Notes: generated by a model from the letters alone, not told the origin. A stretch of DNA of 64,000 nt from Flavisphingopyxis soli (GCF_007995095.1 NZ_VOPY01000003.1:1-64000); one strand, 5' to 3'; positions 27,141 to 36,541 are shown, counted from the first letter of the stretch. Made by a program: numbers and translations.

Positions 27141-27539
27141 ATGAAAACACCCCTCGCAATCCTCACCCTCGCCGCCAGCGCGCTCGCGCTCGCCGCTTGT
27201 AACAACTCCAAGACCGACGACGCAGCTGCTGCTGCTGCGGCGGCCAACGAGGCGACTACCGCCGCGCCCGTGACGCTGCCGCCCGCAGTCGTCGCGTCGA
27301 AAATCTACCGCTGCCGCGATGCCAGCGTCGTCTATGTCGACTTCCTGTCGAACTCGGGCGATCTCGCGGGCAGCATGAACGCCAACATCCGCACCGACAA
27401 TGTCGCGGGCACCGCCACGCAGCTGACGCGCCCCGATGCCGAAACACCTTATACCGCCGAAGGTTATTCGCTTTCGGGTACGGGCGACAGCGTCACGATC
27501 GAAGTTCCGGGCAAGAACGCGCAGCTCTGCAAGGCCTGA
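27141..27539 (+). CDS. Small lipoprotein, possibly MliC-like
   Basis: A 132-residue lipoprotein with signal MKTPLAILTLAASALALAAC, lipobox LAAC. An alanine-rich linker (AAAAAAAANEATTAA) leads to a beta-rich domain starting IYRCRDASVVYVDFLSN and ending GKNAQLC. The two cysteines and layout recall the MliC/PliC C-type lysozyme inhibitor fold, but this is a weak resemblance. The start at 27141 is taken because the upstream frame gives no signal peptide. It is divergent from xseB and followed by a strong terminator. Confidence 0.72.
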   Translation: MKTPLAILTLAASALALAACNNSKTDDAAAAAAAANEATTAAPVTLPPAVVASKIYRCRDASVVYVDFLSNSGDLAGSMNANIRTDNVAGTATQLTRPDAETPYTAEGYSLSGTGDSVTIEVPGKNAQLCKA

Positions 27540-27569
27540 TCGCCTAAGCGTTCTCTTCCGACGTCTAAC

Positions 27570-27596
27570 AAGGGGCCGGGCGACCGGCCCCTTTTT
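27570..27596 (+). terminator. Intrinsic terminator after the lipoprotein gene
   Basis: A 10-bp stem (AAGGGGCCGG with CCGGCCCCTT) around a GCGA loop, followed by a run of T. It lies about 30 bases after the stop and isolates the lipoprotein gene from purL. Confidence 0.9.
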
Positions 27597-27634
27597 CATT
27601 GGCGTGAAGGCCACCGCGCTTTATGGCGCGGCGC

Positions 27635-29902
27635 ATGACCACAGCAACTCCCGTCCCGCCCGCCAATTCGCCCGCCATCACCCCGCAGATCGTCGCCGAA
27701 CACGGCCTCAACGAAGCGGAATACGCCCGCGTCCTCGCGGCGCTCGGGCGCGAGCCCAATATCGTCGAGCTCGGCATCTTCTCGGTGATGTGGTCCGAAC
27801 ATTGCAGCTACAAGAGCTCGCGCCTCCATCTCAAGAAGCTCCCGACGACGGGCCCGCAGGTCATCTGCGGCCCCGGCGAGAACGCCGGCGTCGTCGATAT
27901 CGGCGCCGGGCCGAACGGCACGAAACTCGCCGCGATCTTCAAGATGGAGAGCCACAACCACCCGAGTTACATCGAACCCTATCAGGGTGCGGCAACCGGC
28001 GTCGGCGGTATCTTGCGCGACGTGTTCACGATGGGCGCGCGTCCCGTCGCCAACATGAACGCGCTGCGCTTCGGCTCGCCCGACCACCCCAAGACGCGCC
28101 ACCTCGTCGCCGGCGTCGTCCACGGCATCGGCGGCTACGGCAATTGCGTCGGCGTGCCGACGGTCGGCGGTGAGGTCAATTTCCACCCCGCCTACGACGG
28201 CAATATCCTCGTCAACGCCATGACCGTCGGCATCGCCGACCAGGACAAGATTTTCTATTCGGCCGCGTCGGGCATCGGCAATTCGATCGTCTATGTCGGC
28301 TCGAAGACCGGCCGCGACGGGATCCATGGCGCGACGATGGCGAGCGCCGATTTCGCCGAGGATGCCGAGGCCAAGCGCCCGACCGTCCAGGTCGGCGATC
28401 CGTTCACCGAAAAACTGCTCATCGAGGCGTGCCTCGAACTGATGGCGACCGACGCGATCGTCGCGATCCAGGACATGGGCGCGGCGGGCCTGACGAGCTC
28501 GAGCGTCGAGATGGCCTCGGCCGGCGGTGTCGGCATCCGGCTCGACATGGACGCGGTGCCGCAGCGCGAAAGCGGCATGACCGCGTACGAAATGATGCTG
28601 TCCGAAAGCCAGGAACGCATGTTGATGGTGCTGAAGCCCGGGCGCGAGGCCGAGGCAGAGGCGATCTTCACCAAATGGGAACTCGATTTCGCGGTCATTG
28701 GCGAGGTCACCGATACCGGGCGCATGGTCTTGGAGCATCACGGCGAGGTGGTCTGCGACATCCCGCTCGCCCCGCTCGCCGACGACGCGCCGCTCTACGA
28801 CCGGCCGAGCATGAGCGCCGAGGATTACAAGGCCTGGGCCAACGTCAAACCGCTCGGCGACATTCCCGAAAGCTCCGACATCGGCGCCGACCTGTTGAAG
28901 CTGATGGCCAGCCCCGACATCGCCAGCCGCCGCTGGATCTGGGAACAATACGATACGCAGGTCGGCGCCGACACGCTCCAGCGCCCCGGCGGCGACGCCG
29001 CGGTGGTGCGCATCCACGGCACCAACCGCGCGCTCGCGATCACCACCGACTGTACCCCGCGCTATTGCTATGCCGACCCTTATGAAGGCGGTAAACAGGC
29101 GATCGCCGAGGCCTATCGCAATTTGAGCGCGGTCGGCGCGAAACCGCTCGCGACGACCAACTGCCTCAACTTCGCCAACCCCGAACGCCCCGAGATCATG
29201 GCGCAGCTGACCGGTTGCCTGAAGGGCATGAGCGAGGCGTGCATTGCGCTCGACATGCCGATCGTGTCGGGGAACGTCAGCCTCTACAACGAAAGCAAGG
29301 CCACCGGCGGTGGCAGCGCAATTTTGCCGACTCCCGCAATCGGCGCGATCGGCGTCCTTGAGGACATCGACACCATGGCGACGATCGCGTTCAAATCGGC
29401 GGGACAGGCTATCATCCTGATCGGCCACAGCGCGGGGCAGGTCGGCCAGTCACTGTGGCTGCGCGAATGCCATGGCCGCGAAGACGGCGCGCCGCCGCCC
29501 GTGGACCTTGCGATCGAGGCACGCCATGGCGACTTCGTCCGCGATCTCGTCACGCGCGGCCTCGTCAACGCGGTGCACGATTGTTCGGATGGCGGCGCGC
29601 TCGTCGCGATCACCGAAATGGCACTGGCCGGTCGCCAGGGTGCCGCGCTCGACTTGCCCGACGTTCCCAATCCTGCCGCAATCCTGTTCGGCGAAGACCA
29701 GGCGCGCTTCGTCGTCGCAACCGACGATGCCGACGCGGTGATGGCTGCTGCAAAGGCTGCGGGCATTTTCGTGGCGCGCATCGGCACCACCGGCGGCGCA
29801 GCGATCACCGTGTCGGGCAGCGAAATCCCTCTCGATGACCTGCGCAAAGCCCACGAATCCTTCTTCCCCGCACTCATGGGCAGCGACGCGGCGCTGGCTT
29901 AG
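27635..29902 (+). CDS. purL: Phosphoribosylformylglycinamidine synthase subunit PurL
   Basis: A PurL of about 755 residues, the small PurLQS type. It makes FGAM in purine synthesis with PurQ and PurS, which are not in the window. Family blocks are [35 protein letters not shown]-like text, [10 protein letters not shown] and the C-terminal [11 protein letters not shown] and HDCSDGG. The start at 27635 (MTTATPV) is chosen; ATG 27623 is also possible. Inverted repeats begin 2 bases after the stop. Confidence 0.95.
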   Translation: MTTATPVPPANSPAITPQIVAEHGLNEAEYARVLAALGREPNIVELGIFSVMWSEHCSYKSSRLHLKKLPTTGPQVICGPGENAGVVDIGAGPNGTKLAAIFKMESHNHPSYIEPYQGAATGVGGILRDVFTMGARPVANMNALRFGSPDHPKTRHLVAGVVHGIGGYGNCVGVPTVGGEVNFHPAYDGNILVNAMTVGIADQDKIFYSAASGIGNSIVYVGSKTGRDGIHGATMASADFAEDAEAKRPTVQVGDPFTEKLLIEACLELMATDAIVAIQDMGAAGLTSSSVEMASAGGVGIRLDMDAVPQRESGMTAYEMMLSESQERMLMVLKPGREAEAEAIFTKWELDFAVIGEVTDTGRMVLEHHGEVVCDIPLAPLADDAPLYDRPSMSAEDYKAWANVKPLGDIPESSDIGADLLKLMASPDIASRRWIWEQYDTQVGADTLQRPGGDAAVVRIHGTNRALAITTDCTPRYCYADPYEGGKQAIAEAYRNLSAVGAKPLATTNCLNFANPERPEIMAQLTGCLKGMSEACIALDMPIVSGNVSLYNESKATGGGSAILPTPAIGAIGVLEDIDTMATIAFKSAGQAIILIGHSAGQVGQSLWLRECHGREDGAPPPVDLAIEARHGDFVRDLVTRGLVNAVHDCSDGGALVAITEMALAGRQGAALDLPDVPNPAAILFGEDQARFVVATDDADAVMAAAKAAGIFVARIGTTGGAAITVSGSEIPLDDLRKAHESFFPALMGSDAALA

Positions 29903-29903
29903 T

Positions 29904-29957
29904 CTCCTCCCCATTCATGGGGAGGGGGACCGCCGACGCAGTCGGGGGTGGAGGGGA
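29904..29957 (+). repeat. Palindromic repeat copy 1 (REP-like)
   Basis: Starts 2 bases after the purL stop. It contains a stem CTCCTCCCC...GGGGAGG with a short loop and a second stem CGAC...GTCG, ending in GGTGGAGGGGAG. It is the reverse-complement layout of copies 2 and 3, so copies 1 and 2 form an inverted pair like a BIME. The GC-rich hairpin could also terminate purL transcription. Confidence 0.8.
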
Positions 29958-30008
29958 GGCGTCGCGCGCTGCCGCTGGCTTGTGCGGTACTCCACGAACC
30001 TCAGCGCA

Positions 30009-30059
30009 TTCCCCTCCACCAGCCTGCGGCTGGTCCCCCTCCCCGCAAGCGGGGAGGAG
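30009..30059 (-). repeat. Palindromic repeat copy 2 (REP-like)
   Basis: Begins TTCCCCTCCACC and contains an inner stem (AGCC, TGC, GGCT), then a stem CCTCCCCGC...GCGGGGAGG. It is inverted relative to copy 1 and ends 26 bases before the DUF559 start. Confidence 0.8.
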
Positions 30060-30085
30060 ACTGGACGCGTTTGATATCGAGAGGC

Positions 30086-30520
30086 ATGACAAGTGTCGTG
30101 ATCAAGCCGCCTCGCCAGACCGTCGTTCGCGCCCGCAAACTGCGCCGCGCCTTGAGCATTCCCGAAACGACGCTGTGGGTCCGCTTGCGCGCGCGTCCGG
30201 CAGGTTTCAAATTCCGTCGCCAACATCCTTGCGGACCATATGTGCTCGATTTTTACTGCGCGGCGGCGAAGCTCGGGATCGAGGTCGATGGCGTGGCGCA
30301 TGACATGGGCGATCGCCCAGAACGCGATGCGCGGCGCGAGCTTGTGCTGAATCAACAGGGGATCGAAATCATGCGGATTCGGGCTGGCGATATCGTGCGG
30401 GATGTCGATGCGGCGGTGGAGGCGATCGCTGCTACATGCGAAGCGCGGCGCATTCCCCTCCACCATCCGGCTTTGCCGGACGGTCCTCCTCCCCGTGCCG
30501 GGGAGGAGACAGCACGATGA
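30086..30520 (+). CDS. DUF559 domain protein, Vsr-like endonuclease fold
   Basis: A basic 144-residue protein of the DUF559 family, a PD-(D/E)XK nuclease fold related to Vsr. Motifs include ETTLWVRLRA, FKFRRQHP (43-48), the acidic residues YVLDFYC (Asp55) and EVDG (Glu67, Asp69), and IEIMRIRAGD. A GAGAGG ribosome binding site precedes the ATG. It is bracketed by palindromic repeats: copies 1 and 2 upstream, and copy 3 encoding about residues 123-141. The coding frame runs right through copy 3. The TGA overlaps the next ATG by 4 bases. Activity is unknown. Confidence 0.85.
   Translation: MTSVVIKPPRQTVVRARKLRRALSIPETTLWVRLRARPAGFKFRRQHPCGPYVLDFYCAAAKLGIEVDGVAHDMGDRPERDARRELVLNQQGIEIMRIRAGDIVRDVDAAVEAIAATCEARRIPLHHPALPDGPPPRAGEETAR
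30453..30508 (-). repeat. Palindromic repeat copy 3, inside the DUF559 3' end
   Basis: Same orientation as copy 2, sharing the lead-in GCGCATTCCCCTCCACCA. It has an inner stem (TCCGGC...GCCGGA) and a terminal stem CCTCCCCG...CGGGGAGG. It lies within the coding frame of the DUF559 gene, and its terminal GGGGAGGAG forms the Shine-Dalgarno sequence of the following flavoprotein gene. Confidence 0.8.
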
Positions 30521-31191
30521 AACCGCACGCCACCGTCCCCTATGAAGCGCTGCCAGAGCTGAGTGACGCGGAGCGCATCGCGCGCGCCAGCGCCTTCCGC
30601 GACGCGATCGCCACGCGCCACAGCTGCCGGATGTTCTCCGACGCGCCCGTGCCGCGCGCGGTGATCGAACAGGCGATCCTCGCCGCCGGCACCGCTCCGT
30701 CGGGCGCCAACCACCAGCCGTGGCATTTCGCGGTAATCGAAAGCGCCGCGAAGAAACGCGCGCTGCGCGAGGCGGCCGAGGTCGAGGAGCGCGAATTCTA
30801 TGGCGGCAAGGCGTCGCAGGAGTGGATCGACGCACTCGCGCCCTTGGGCACCGACGAGACCAAGCCCTATCTCGAAACCGCGCCCTATCTGATCTGCATC
30901 TTCGGCCAGCGCCGCGGCGGCATCGATCCGGGCGACGACAAGCAGAATTACTACGTCACCGAAAGCGTCGGCATCGCCACCGGCTACCTGATCGCGGCGC
31001 TCCACGCGGCGGGCCTCGCGACGCTGACGCACACGCCCAACCCGATGAAGTTCCTCAACGCGCTGTGCGACCGCCCGGGATCCGAAAAGCCGATGATGGT
31101 CCTCGTCGTCGGCAAGGTTGCGGACAGTGCGACGATCCCGCTCCATGCGACGCACAAGAAGCCGCTGGACCGCATCGCCTCCTGGCTCTAG
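30517..31191 (+). CDS. Nitroreductase-fold flavoprotein, iodotyrosine-deiodinase-like
   Basis: A 224-residue FMN-binding protein of the nitroreductase superfamily. It starts with RHSCRMFSDAPVP and APSGANHQPWHF. It aligns by eye with mammalian iodotyrosine deiodinase: the key residues match as Glu91, Tyr95 and Lys116 (EREFY, then K 21 residues after Tyr). Later blocks agree too: TAPYLICIF, ESVGIATGYLIAALHAAGLATLT and KKPLDRI at the C-terminus. It may reductively dehalogenate halotyrosines or similar phenols. The ATG at 30517 overlaps the DUF559 stop; an SD (GGGGAGGAG) comes from repeat 3. Confidence 0.82.
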   Translation: MKPHATVPYEALPELSDAERIARASAFRDAIATRHSCRMFSDAPVPRAVIEQAILAAGTAPSGANHQPWHFAVIESAAKKRALREAAEVEEREFYGGKASQEWIDALAPLGTDETKPYLETAPYLICIFGQRRGGIDPGDDKQNYYVTESVGIATGYLIAALHAAGLATLTHTPNPMKFLNALCDRPGSEKPMMVLVVGKVADSATIPLHATHKKPLDRIASWL

Positions 31192-31220
31192 CGCCGGCGC
31201 CGCAGGGGGAGGCGAACATC

Positions 31221-32483
31221 ATGGCGACGACAACACCTGCCGGACTGCAGCGTTTCACCAGTCTCGACGCCATCCGCGGTGTGGCGGTGATGGGCATTCT
31301 GGCGATGAACATCTACGCTTTCGCCACCCCCGACCCCGGCTATACCAACCCCGCCGCGGTGGGCGACGACACGGGCGGCAATGTCCTCGTCTGGTTGCTC
31401 GATTTCCTGTTCTTCGACAGCAAGATGCGCGGCCTGTTCTCGATGATGTTCGGCGCCTCGACGCTGCTCGTGATCGAACGCGCGCTGGCCTATGGCCTCA
31501 GCGGCGCGAAGGTCCATTATTCCCGCATGGTCTGGCTGCTGATCCTCGGCCTCGCCCATTTCTACCTGATCTGGTGGGGCGACATCCTCGTTCTCTATGC
31601 GCTGTGCGGCATGTTGCTGTTCTTCTTTCGCAACCTTTCGATCCAGGCGCTGCGGCGCTGGGCGATCGGCTTGCTGATCGTCTCGGCGCTGTATTTCGGA
31701 TCGTTTTTCGGCAGCGCCGCGCTGATGCGCGCCGGCGTCGTCGAACCGCCCGCCGCCATGGCCCGGGCGATCGTCGAGATGAACGACAAGTTTGGGCCGC
31801 ACAGTCCCGATGTCGCTACCACGCGTACGCTGTATCGTTCGGACTACAGGACGATCGCGGGCAACCGGATCTTCGAAAAGACCGCCGAGCCGTTTGCCGG
31901 CTTCATGGCCTTCGGCTGGGAGACGCTGGGGCTGATGCTGATCGGCATGATCATGTTCAAATCGGGCTTCTTTACCGGCCAGTGGGACAGCGCCCGCTAC
32001 CGCAAGTGGCTTATTGCCTGCTGGGGCGTCGCGATCCCCGCCAACCTGCTCTTGGCCTGGTACCAGCTGTCAGACGGTTACAGCGGCGTATCGACGCTGT
32101 TTGCGACCCTCGTGCTGTCGATGCCGTTCGATGTCATGATGGCGATCGGCTGGGCGGCGCTGGTCATCCTCGTCATCCGGCAAGCGCGCTACGCCCGGCT
32201 CGACGCGCGGCTCGCGGCAACGGGGCGGATGGCGTTTACCAACTATCTGGTGACCAGCCTGGTGATGACGACGATCTTCTACGGCTATGGCCTGTCGCTG
32301 TTCGGCGAATTCCACCGCCTCGCGCTGCAACTCTTCGTCCTCGCGATGTGGGCGGCGATGCTGGCCTGGTCGAAACCCTGGCTCGATCGCTATACCTACG
32401 GCCCGTTCGAATGGTTGTGGCGTAGCCTGTCGCGCTGGCGTTTCCAGCCGATGCTGCGGCGCGCACCGGTCGGCGGCGCCTGA
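31221..32483 (+). CDS. DUF418 family membrane protein
   Basis: A 420-residue integral membrane protein with about 8-10 hydrophobic spans. The family phrases are LDAIRGVAVMGILAMNIYAF, LDFLFFDSKMRGLFSMMFGAS and GRMAFTNYLVTSL. The DUF418 family is of unknown role, possibly linked to transport or acylation. A GGGGGAGG ribosome binding site precedes the ATG, 29 bases after the flavoprotein gene, which suggests co-transcription. Confidence 0.85.
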   Translation: MATTTPAGLQRFTSLDAIRGVAVMGILAMNIYAFATPDPGYTNPAAVGDDTGGNVLVWLLDFLFFDSKMRGLFSMMFGASTLLVIERALAYGLSGAKVHYSRMVWLLILGLAHFYLIWWGDILVLYALCGMLLFFFRNLSIQALRRWAIGLLIVSALYFGSFFGSAALMRAGVVEPPAAMARAIVEMNDKFGPHSPDVATTRTLYRSDYRTIAGNRIFEKTAEPFAGFMAFGWETLGLMLIGMIMFKSGFFTGQWDSARYRKWLIACWGVAIPANLLLAWYQLSDGYSGVSTLFATLVLSMPFDVMMAIGWAALVILVIRQARYARLDARLAATGRMAFTNYLVTSLVMTTIFYGYGLSLFGEFHRLALQLFVLAMWAAMLAWSKPWLDRYTYGPFEWLWRSLSRWRFQPMLRRAPVGGA

Positions 32484-32486
32484 GGC

Positions 32487-32921
32487 TCAGCCGCGGCCGA
32501 GCAGCTGGTCGTTGGTGGCCGACCGGCCAAAGGCGGGGCGCTGGCGCTGGACCAGTGGATTGGCCTCGGTCTCGAGCGCGTCGAGCGTTTCTTCGAACAG
32601 CGGACGCAGCGCGACGACCTTTTGCAGATATTCGTCGGGTGGGCTGCGATCCTCGACGCATTCGCGCGCGAACATCTCGATATCCTCGGCCAGGCTGGCG
32701 AGCCGGTCGGCGCCGAACTGGCGCGATTCGCCCTTGAGCGTGTGCGACGGGAGGACCAGCGCGGCGGCGTTTTTCTCGCGCATCGCCTGTTCGATCGCGG
32801 CGACCGACTTGATGCCGTCCTCGCGAAAATAACCGAGGATGCGGACGAAGCCGCCGCCGAGGCCCGAACGTGCAGCGCGATAGACGGTCCAGTCGACCAG
32901 TTGTTCGGGCTCTGTGCCCAT
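32487..32921 (-). CDS. Histidine phosphotransfer (HPt) domain protein
   Basis: A 144-residue single-domain protein. The phosphotransfer motif is SHTLKGESRQFGA with His60, followed by the helical segment ADRLASLAEDIEMFAREC. It would relay phosphate between a sensor kinase and a response regulator. No kinase or regulator gene is adjacent, so its partners are elsewhere. A GGGGAAG ribosome binding site precedes the ATG. Confidence 0.85.
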   Translation of the reverse strand: MGTEPEQLVDWTVYRAARSGLGGGFVRILGYFREDGIKSVAAIEQAMREKNAAALVLPSHTLKGESRQFGADRLASLAEDIEMFARECVEDRSPPDEYLQKVVALRPLFEETLDALETEANPLVQRQRPAFGRSATNDQLLGRG

Positions 32922-33021
32922 AAAGCTTCCCCGTCTTCGGCGCAGTCGTGCGTCGATCCAGTCATCGCCTTATCGAATCTGGGTTAATGGGGCGTTACGC
33001 GCGCCCCGCGATCGCTCGCGG

Positions 33022-34461
33022 TCAGTCGCCGGATTTCTTGTCGAACGGGTTTTTCGGCGCGCGCAGAGTGAGCCGCACCGGCACCGCGCCCAGCCCCAGT
33101 TCGCGGCGCAATCCGTTGATCAGATAGCGGCGATAGCTTTCGGGCAGCTCGTCGACGCGGGTGCCGAACACGACGAAACTCGGCGGGCGCGTATTGGCCT
33201 GCGTGGCATAGCGCAGCTTGATCCTTTTGCCCTTGGGAGCGGGCGGGGGATTGGCCTCGAGCGCGCGTTCGAGCCAGCGGTTGAGCTGGCCCGTCGTGAT
33301 CCGTTTCGACCACGCGTCGCGCGTCTCGAACGCGGCTGCAAGCAGCGTGTCGATGCCCTTGCCGGTGGCGCCCGACAGCGTCAGCAGCGGCACGCCCTTG
33401 ACCTGTGCCAGGCCTTCCTCGAGCGCCGCGCGGACGCCCTGGTAGAGCTTGCTGCCGTCCTCGGCGACGTCCCATTTGTTGAGCGCGATGACGAGCGCGC
33501 GGCCTTCCTCGAGGACGCGGTCGGCGATCTTGAGATCCTGTAGCTCGAGCCCCTTGGTCGAATCGAGCAGCAGCACGACGACTTCGGCGAAATCGATCGA
33601 GTGGAGCGCGTCGGCAACCGACAGCTTCTCGAGCTTGTCCTGGACGCGCGCGCGCTTGCGCATGCCCGCGGTGTCGATCAGGCGGACCTCGCGGCTTTGC
33701 CCATCATGCTCCCACAGCCAGTCGATGCTGATCGAATCGCGGGTGATTCCTGCCTCGGGGCCGGTGATCAGGCGTTCTTCGCCCAATATACGGTTGATCA
33801 GCGTCGACTTGCCCGCATTGGGACGCCCGACGATGGCCAGCTTGAGCGGGCCCTGTTCGTCGTCGCCGAGCGCTTCGAGTGGCTCGCCGGGATCGAAATT
33901 GTCTTCGAGATGCGGGCGCATCGCGTCGAACAGTTCGACCATGCCCTCGCCGTGCTCGGCGCTCAGCTGGATCGGATCGCCGAGGCCCAGTGCATAGGCT
34001 TCGTTTATCCCGGCGTCGCCCGCCTTGCCCTCGGCCTTGTTGGCGACAAGGATGATCGGCGTGTCGCTGGTGCGCAGCCAGCGGGCGATTTCCTCGTCGA
34101 GCGGATTGAGGCCGGCGCGCGCGTCGAACACGAACAGGGCGGCGTCGGCACCAGCGACTGCGGCCTCGGTCTGCGCGCGCATCCGTCCGGGCAGGCTGGC
34201 CGGATCGTCGTCTTCATAGCCCGCGGTATCCATCACGCGGAACTTCATGCCGATCAGCTCGGCCTCGCCCTCGCGGCGATCGCGGGTGACGCCGGGCCGG
34301 TCATCGACCAGCGCGAGCTTCTTGCCGACCAGCCGGTTGAACAGCGTCGACTTGCCGACATTGGGTCGGCCGATGATGGCGAGCATCGGCAGGCGCGGCG
34401 CGGCGCTGCCGAACGAGGACGGAATCTGCTCCGTGCGGTCATTGTCTTCTCCGCCCGGCAT
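33022..34461 (-). CDS. der: Ribosome biogenesis GTPase Der (EngA)
   Basis: A 479-residue protein with two GTPase domains. The first has GRPNVGKST, DTAGYEDD and NKAEG; the second has GRPNAGKST, DTAGMRKRARV and NKWD. A C-terminal KH-like domain follows. Der acts in 50S assembly. The start at 34461 has a GGAAGG site; the frame extends further upstream. It is the third gene after yfgM and bamB. Confidence 0.95.
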   Translation of the reverse strand: MPGGEDNDRTEQIPSSFGSAAPRLPMLAIIGRPNVGKSTLFNRLVGKKLALVDDRPGVTRDRREGEAELIGMKFRVMDTAGYEDDDPASLPGRMRAQTEAAVAGADAALFVFDARAGLNPLDEEIARWLRTSDTPIILVANKAEGKAGDAGINEAYALGLGDPIQLSAEHGEGMVELFDAMRPHLEDNFDPGEPLEALGDDEQGPLKLAIVGRPNAGKSTLINRILGEERLITGPEAGITRDSISIDWLWEHDGQSREVRLIDTAGMRKRARVQDKLEKLSVADALHSIDFAEVVVLLLDSTKGLELQDLKIADRVLEEGRALVIALNKWDVAEDGSKLYQGVRAALEEGLAQVKGVPLLTLSGATGKGIDTLLAAAFETRDAWSKRITTGQLNRWLERALEANPPPAPKGKRIKLRYATQANTRPPSFVVFGTRVDELPESYRRYLINGLRRELGLGAVPVRLTLRAPKNPFDKKSGD

Positions 34462-34495
34462 GCGAAACGTCCTTCCCGTATTGGTGTTGCTCCGC

Positions 34496-35818
34496 TCACC
34501 GATAGGCGGTGAGGCGGCCTTCGTCGTCGAGCAGGTAGAGCATGTTGTTGGCGGCCACCGGCGACAGGCCGAACGTCTTGCCGGCCTCGGTCTGGCCAAT
34601 GATGCTGCCGTCGGTCGGGTTGACCTGGATCATCTGGCCCAAGGTGCTGACCAGGATCAGGCGGTTGCCCGCAAGGATCGGCCCGGTCCAGCGGATCTTG
34701 CCCTTCTTCGATTCTTCCTTGCGATAGCTCGGCAGCTGGCTGATCCAGCGAACCTTGCCCGTGGTCCGCGCGACCGCCAGCAGGCGATCCTGGTCGGTCA
34801 CGACAAAGACCCATTCGCCCGCGACCCACGGGGTCGATATGCCGGCGATGGGGAGCTCCCAGAGGCGCTGGCCGGTGACCAGCTCATAGGCTGCCATGCG
34901 GCCGCCCTTGCCGAGCGCGTAGACGCGGCCGCGATCGATCACCGGCGAGGCGTCGACGTCGGTCAGCGATTCGACCGAGACCGCGAAGCTGGTCCGCGCC
35001 AGCGCGTCGCCCCACAGGTCGCGACCGTTCTCGTAGCGATAGGCATAAAGTTCGCCCGAAGAATATCCGGCGACCACGGTGCCCTGGCCGGCGGCTGGCG
35101 CACCGACGCCGAACACGCTGCCGGCACCGATCGATGCGGTCGCCTGCCAGACCTGCGTACCGTCGGTCTGGTTGAGCGCGAACAGCTGGTTGTCCTGCGC
35201 CATGACATAGACATGGCCGTTCGACAGCGTCGGCGAACCGCGCAGCGGCCCCGACGGGCGGACCTTCCAGATGATGCCGCCGGTGGTCGCGTCGAGCATT
35301 GCGACATCGCCTGCGCCATTGGTCGCGAAAACGCGGTTTCCGGCAGCGCTGACCCCGCCACCGAACAGCGCGTTGCGCACATCGGGGTCGTCGCCGGCGA
35401 TCGACGAGGTCCACAGGACCGCGCCGCTTGCTGCGTCATAGGCATGGACCGTGGCGTCGACGTCGACGACATAAAGCTTTCCGTCCGACACGACGGGGGC
35501 TGCGGCGAGCTTCACGCGATTGGTGCTGCCGGGAATCTGGACGCTCCACGCGGGCGTCAGGCTGGCGGGCAGGGCGACGTGGCCCATCGCCTTCATTGCG
35601 TTGCCGCCGGGCTGCGCCCAGTCGGCGTTAACCTCGGGCAGCGGCACCGTGACCGCGACATTGGCCAGCGCAGGATCGACCTCGGCCGCGCTTTCGCCCG
35701 ACAGGACGTTGATCCGGTCGCCCAGCGTCGGCGTGTCGATACGGGTCTTCTTGAATACGCTGCAACCGCTCAGCAGGGCGCTGGCCAGCAGGAGGGCGAT
35801 AATGGGACGTGATGTCAT
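34496..35818 (-). CDS. bamB: Outer-membrane assembly lipoprotein BamB
   Basis: A 440-residue PQQ/WD40-like beta-propeller lipoprotein of the BAM complex. The signal peptide ends in the lipobox LLSGC (Cys19). Repeated propeller blades show phrases such as APVVSDGKLYVVDVDATVHAYDA, GRVYALGKGGRMAAY and GSIIGQTEAGKTF. It lies between yfgM (3-base gap) and der, a common arrangement. Confidence 0.93.
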   Translation of the reverse strand: MTSRPIIALLLASALLSGCSVFKKTRIDTPTLGDRINVLSGESAAEVDPALANVAVTVPLPEVNADWAQPGGNAMKAMGHVALPASLTPAWSVQIPGSTNRVKLAAAPVVSDGKLYVVDVDATVHAYDAASGAVLWTSSIAGDDPDVRNALFGGGVSAAGNRVFATNGAGDVAMLDATTGGIIWKVRPSGPLRGSPTLSNGHVYVMAQDNQLFALNQTDGTQVWQATASIGAGSVFGVGAPAAGQGTVVAGYSSGELYAYRYENGRDLWGDALARTSFAVSVESLTDVDASPVIDRGRVYALGKGGRMAAYELVTGQRLWELPIAGISTPWVAGEWVFVVTDQDRLLAVARTTGKVRWISQLPSYRKEESKKGKIRWTGPILAGNRLILVSTLGQMIQVNPTDGSIIGQTEAGKTFGLSPVAANNMLYLLDDEGRLTAYR

Positions 35819-35821
35819 GGA

Positions 35822-36541
35822 TTATCCTGTCGGTTGACCGGCGGGTTGGGGCTTGGAATCGGTTTGGGTCACCGCGTCGATCCCCAGCGTGCCCGCCATT
35901 TGCACGGCGCGCGACTTGAGGCTCGGATCGATACCCTTATGGGCGGCAATATCGGCAAAGATCTGCCCCGCTTTTCCGCGCTCTTTCTTGCGCAGGTGGG
36001 CGATGGCGGTCATTTCGGCGGCGGGACCGAACCACGGCGAATCGGCAACCGCCAGCGGCTTCAGCCGCGCGATGATCGCGTCGGGCTTGAGCGTGTCGAA
36101 CTCGACCGCGGTCTGGCGGACCGTCGCGAGGTCGCGGAAGACCTGGTCGACCGATGCGTCCGCGGCAATTTCGCCGAGCAAGGTCGCGGCGCGTTTCGCG
36201 TCGCCCGCTTCGAGCGCGACATTGGCCTGGGTAAAGCGTGCGACCGCATCATAGGGCGCCTTGCCCGAGGTTTTCAGTTCGGCCAGCGCGTCGGCGGCGA
36301 TCTTGGGGTTGCCGCCCTCGATCCGGTCGAGCGCCTGGACATAGGTTTCCCCGCGTTCGCCGGCTTTGCGTTCGCTGTGCTGGCCGTAATAGAGCCAGCC
36401 GCCGAATGCGGCGAGGAAGACGACGATCCCGACGGCGATAATCGCGCCATAGCTTTTGGCAAAGGTCGCCCACTGGTCCTTGCGGACCGCGTCGTCGACT
36501 TCGCGAAGGAAGACATCGTCCTGTTCGGGCTTGAGCGCCAC
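35822..36541 (-). CDS. YfgM-like ancillary SecYEG/BamB-associated protein
   Basis: A 239-residue single-span membrane protein (helix about 31-50, AIIAVGIVVFLAAFGGWLYYG) with a periplasmic TPR-like domain, as in E. coli YfgM. Its N-terminal cytoplasmic segment is DDVFLREVDDAVRKDQW. YfgM acts with chaperones at SecYEG and near BAM. The start is a GTG with a GGAG site. It begins the yfgM-bamB-der operon. Confidence 0.85.
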   Translation of the reverse strand: MALKPEQDDVFLREVDDAVRKDQWATFAKSYGAIIAVGIVVFLAAFGGWLYYGQHSERKAGERGETYVQALDRIEGGNPKIAADALAELKTSGKAPYDAVARFTQANVALEAGDAKRAATLLGEIAADASVDQVFRDLATVRQTAVEFDTLKPDAIIARLKPLAVADSPWFGPAAEMTAIAHLRKKERGKAGQIFADIAAHKGIDPSLKSRAVQMAGTLGIDAVTQTDSKPQPAGQPTG

